DNA from: Nitrospira sp.
Lineage (GTDB): Bacteria; Nitrospirota; Nitrospiria; Nitrospirales; Nitrospiraceae
DNA: 6,641 nucleotides
Assembly (NCBI GenBank): GCA_025360665.1
Contig: JANYBU010000020.1
Span: 1 to 6,641 of the forward strand
Direction: 5' to 3'
A program made the position numbers and the translations under genes. The notes beneath the pieces were generated by a model. That model ran no database searches, was not told where the DNA came from, and saw nothing but the letters and a program-made list of their open reading frames with translations. Shown in pieces: positions 5,350 to 6,641 of this stretch; position 1 is the stretch's first letter; each line of letters opens with the position of its first letter.

Positions 5350-5694
5350 ATGCCTCAATCCCCACACCGTTCCACAGCAGATTCGCTGAAACCACTTTTC
5401 CGTCCTCGTTTCGTCGCCGTCATCGGCGCGTCACGCAAGAGAACAAACATCGGCTACCGTATCCAACCGCCAGCTGACATCAAAGCCATCGAGGACACCT
5501 TGTTGAGAACTTTCCACCTCGTCGAAGCAGTGCCCGGTATCGCCGAACTCGATCTGAATCCGACCTTTGCGTTGCCGGAAGGGCAAGACTGCATAATCGT
5601 CGATGCCCGAATTCGACTCGGTACAAGCAATGACCAGGCATATCGGTACATGATTCGCACGCACCGGTCTGCCGTGACCGAAGGAGGTAGCTGA
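5350..5694 (+). pseudogene. Internally deleted NDP-forming acyl-CoA synthetase remnant (114 codons)
   Basis: An intact ORF that joins two distant ends of one enzyme. Residues 16-38 (LFRPRFVAVIGASRKRTNIG and following YRI) are the start of the CoA-binding Rossmann domain of NDP-forming acyl-CoA (acetate-CoA) ligases. Residues 42-90 (DIKAIEDTLLRTFHLVEAVPG, then IAELDLNPTFALPEGQDC and VDARIRL) are the extreme C-terminus of the ATP-grasp domain of the same family. Full-length relatives are about 700 residues, so roughly 600 residues, including the catalytic His and nearly all ATP- and CoA-binding parts, are missing; the join is near 5463. Reading frame is kept. It cannot work as a synthetase. The ATG at 5350 gives the normal family N-terminus; AAAGGA at 5329-5334 is rather far (15 nt). 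In-frame GTG 5305 is a less likely start. It lies directly after the other broken gene and its TGA overlaps the next start. Confidence 0.75.
5681..5688 (+). promoter_or_regulatory. Strong Shine-Dalgarno site inside the end of the preceding ORF
   Basis: AAGGAGGT, a complete anti-Shine-Dalgarno match, lies 5 nt before ATG 5694. That ATG overlaps the TGA (5692-5694) of the synthetase remnant. This fixes the start of the lipoprotein gene and implies translational coupling. Confidence 0.8.
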
Positions 5695-6641
5695 TGCGCC
5701 CTTTCTCGTTTCGCGGGTTTCAATATGTGCAGGGACTCCGTCCCGTATCCCACCTCGTGTGGCTCGCTCTACTCCTTGGCCTTTCCGGATGCGCCACAGC
5801 ACTCCCTCCCGGTCAAGGGGCCGACTTTCCGACACGCTGTCACGGTTCTGGGGTCATTCGATGCGTCGGATTCGACTCCGCTCCGGACATCGATGCTCAC
5901 ATCGATCCGCCATGGGGGCAGAAGCAGAAACTCGGCGGAGTCGTCACCGACGTAAAGGCCTCGGGTTCTGGATCCCTGCGATTTGAGATTCCGTCGAATT
6001 CCGGATCCGACTCCTCGGGTAGTTTCTGGTTGAATTTCAGAGACGACTTCTCGGCTCAATATGGCGAAGGAGGTGAGTTCTACATTCAATGGCGACAGCG
6101 GTTCTCCCCGGAGTTTCTGGACACGGAGTTTCCAGGGGGTGGCGGCTGGAAACAGTTCATCGTGGGGGAAGGAGACCGACCAGGAGCCACAGCCTATTCC
6201 TGCACGCAACTGGAGATCGTGGTCAGCAATCCCTACCATCTCGGCTCTCCAGGGATGTACCACAGCTGCAGCGGGAAAGACGGGCAATCCGAGGGACTGT
6301 TCAGCACTGGCAGTGCGCGTTATTATCCCGATGAATGGATGACGTTCCAGCTGCACGTCAAGATCGGCACCTGGTACAAGAACGACGGCCTGTACCACGG
6401 GGACAGTACGATCCAGCTATGGGTGGCCCGGGAACACCAGCCGTCAAAGCTCGTGGTGGACCTCAGCCCGGAACCAGCCACTCTTTTCGGCATGCAGATC
6501 CCTGGAACCGGTACGGGCTATGACCTCGCCAACCGAGACCCCGACGCCAAGTACGGCAAACTCTGGCTGCTCCCGTACAACACGAACAAGGACCCGTCAG
6601 CCAGCCATCCGACGGCCTACACATGGTACGACGAGTTGATC
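5694..6641 (+). CDS. Putative lipoprotein with a beta-jelly-roll (polysaccharide-lyase/lectin-like) domain, partial at right edge
   Basis: An ORF of 316 codons with no stop, running off the window. The N-terminus is a lipoprotein signal: basic start, hydrophobic LVWLALLLGL (21-30) and lipobox L30-S-G-C33, so the mature protein should be lipid-anchored outside the cytoplasm. From about residue 54 it is rich in Gly, Trp, Tyr and beta strands: GEGGEFYIQWRQRFSPEF (124-141), GGGGWKQFIVGEGD (148-161), YYPDEWMTFQLHVKIGTWY (210-228), STIQLWVARE and YTWYDELI (309-316). This order of WKQF, EW-x-TFQ-x-H-x-K and a closing Y-x-Y/W-DEL strand resembles concanavalin A-like/PL-type jelly rolls of secreted polysaccharide lyases and lectins. 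I infer a carbohydrate-binding or -cleaving role but cannot name a family. Cys49, 57, 170 and 192 could form disulphides. The last visible strand suggests the domain is nearly complete at the window edge. Confidence 0.8.
   Translation, partial: MRPFSFRGFQYVQGLRPVSHLVWLALLLGLSGCATALPPGQGADFPTRCHGSGVIRCVGFDSAPDIDAHIDPPWGQKQKLGGVVTDVKASGSGSLRFEIPSNSGSDSSGSFWLNFRDDFSAQYGEGGEFYIQWRQRFSPEFLDTEFPGGGGWKQFIVGEGDRPGATAYSCTQLEIVVSNPYHLGSPGMYHSCSGKDGQSEGLFSTGSARYYPDEWMTFQLHVKIGTWYKNDGLYHGDSTIQLWVAREHQPSKLVVDLSPEPATLFGMQIPGTGTGYDLANRDPDAKYGKLWLLPYNTNKDPSASHPTAYTWYDELI

Noticed and set aside
5769..6398. A 209-codon open frame on the - strand.
   Set aside because: It is the shadow of the lipoprotein gene on the + strand, which has a strong ribosome site, a lipobox and a coherent beta-rich sequence.

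Overview
The window looks like a stress-response and redox gene neighbourhood from a moderately GC-rich environmental bacterium (GC content roughly in the high fifties by eye). All supported genes lie on the + strand and most have strong Shine-Dalgarno sites. The mix of Hsp20, a COG1926 phosphoribosyltransferase, a BCAM0308-like zinc-ribbon protein, a tandem universal stress protein, a small c-type cytochrome and a glutaredoxin/DsbD-like membrane protein, plus a TTCGAAGTTC-type intergenic palindrome, reminds me of Nitrospira/Nitrospirota. That assignment rests on memory and is not proven by the sequence.

Layout. 29-472 is an Hsp20 chaperone, followed after 22 nt by an unannotated-looking 51-residue His-rich single-helix membrane protein (495-650). 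651-932 is intergenic and carries a large nested palindrome (721-822) with two perfect 13-bp stems. 936-1607 is a phosphoribosyltransferase and 1642-2142 a four-cysteine zinc-ribbon protein. A possible 29-codon leader ORF (2173-2262) overlaps by ATGA the start of an exported NTF2/SnoaL-like protein (2259-2834). 2852-3709 is a two-domain universal stress protein and 3759-4121 an exported monohaem cytochrome c.

From 4144 to about 5690 the DNA is in decay. 4144-5317 is the wreck of one long gene for an exported thioredoxin-fold domain fused to a DsbD/CcdA-like membrane domain. It has three apparent frameshifts, an in-frame TGA at 5069-5071 and loss of the cis-proline codon. 5350-5694 is a mini-gene that joins the first ~38 residues and the last ~75 residues of an NDP-forming acyl-CoA synthetase, with the ~600 residues between them gone. 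5694-6641 is a long ORF open at the right edge: a lipoprotein with a probable beta-jelly-roll (polysaccharide-lyase/lectin-like) domain, translationally coupled to the mini-gene.

How they may work together (inference): Hsp20 and Usp give general protein and cell stress protection. The cytochrome and the now broken thiol-redox protein would have acted in the periplasm or membrane. The regular head-to-tail arrangement with short gaps suggests one or two stress-induced transcription units, broken by the palindrome between 651 and 932. I found no RNA gene, CRISPR array, transposase or reverse-strand gene.
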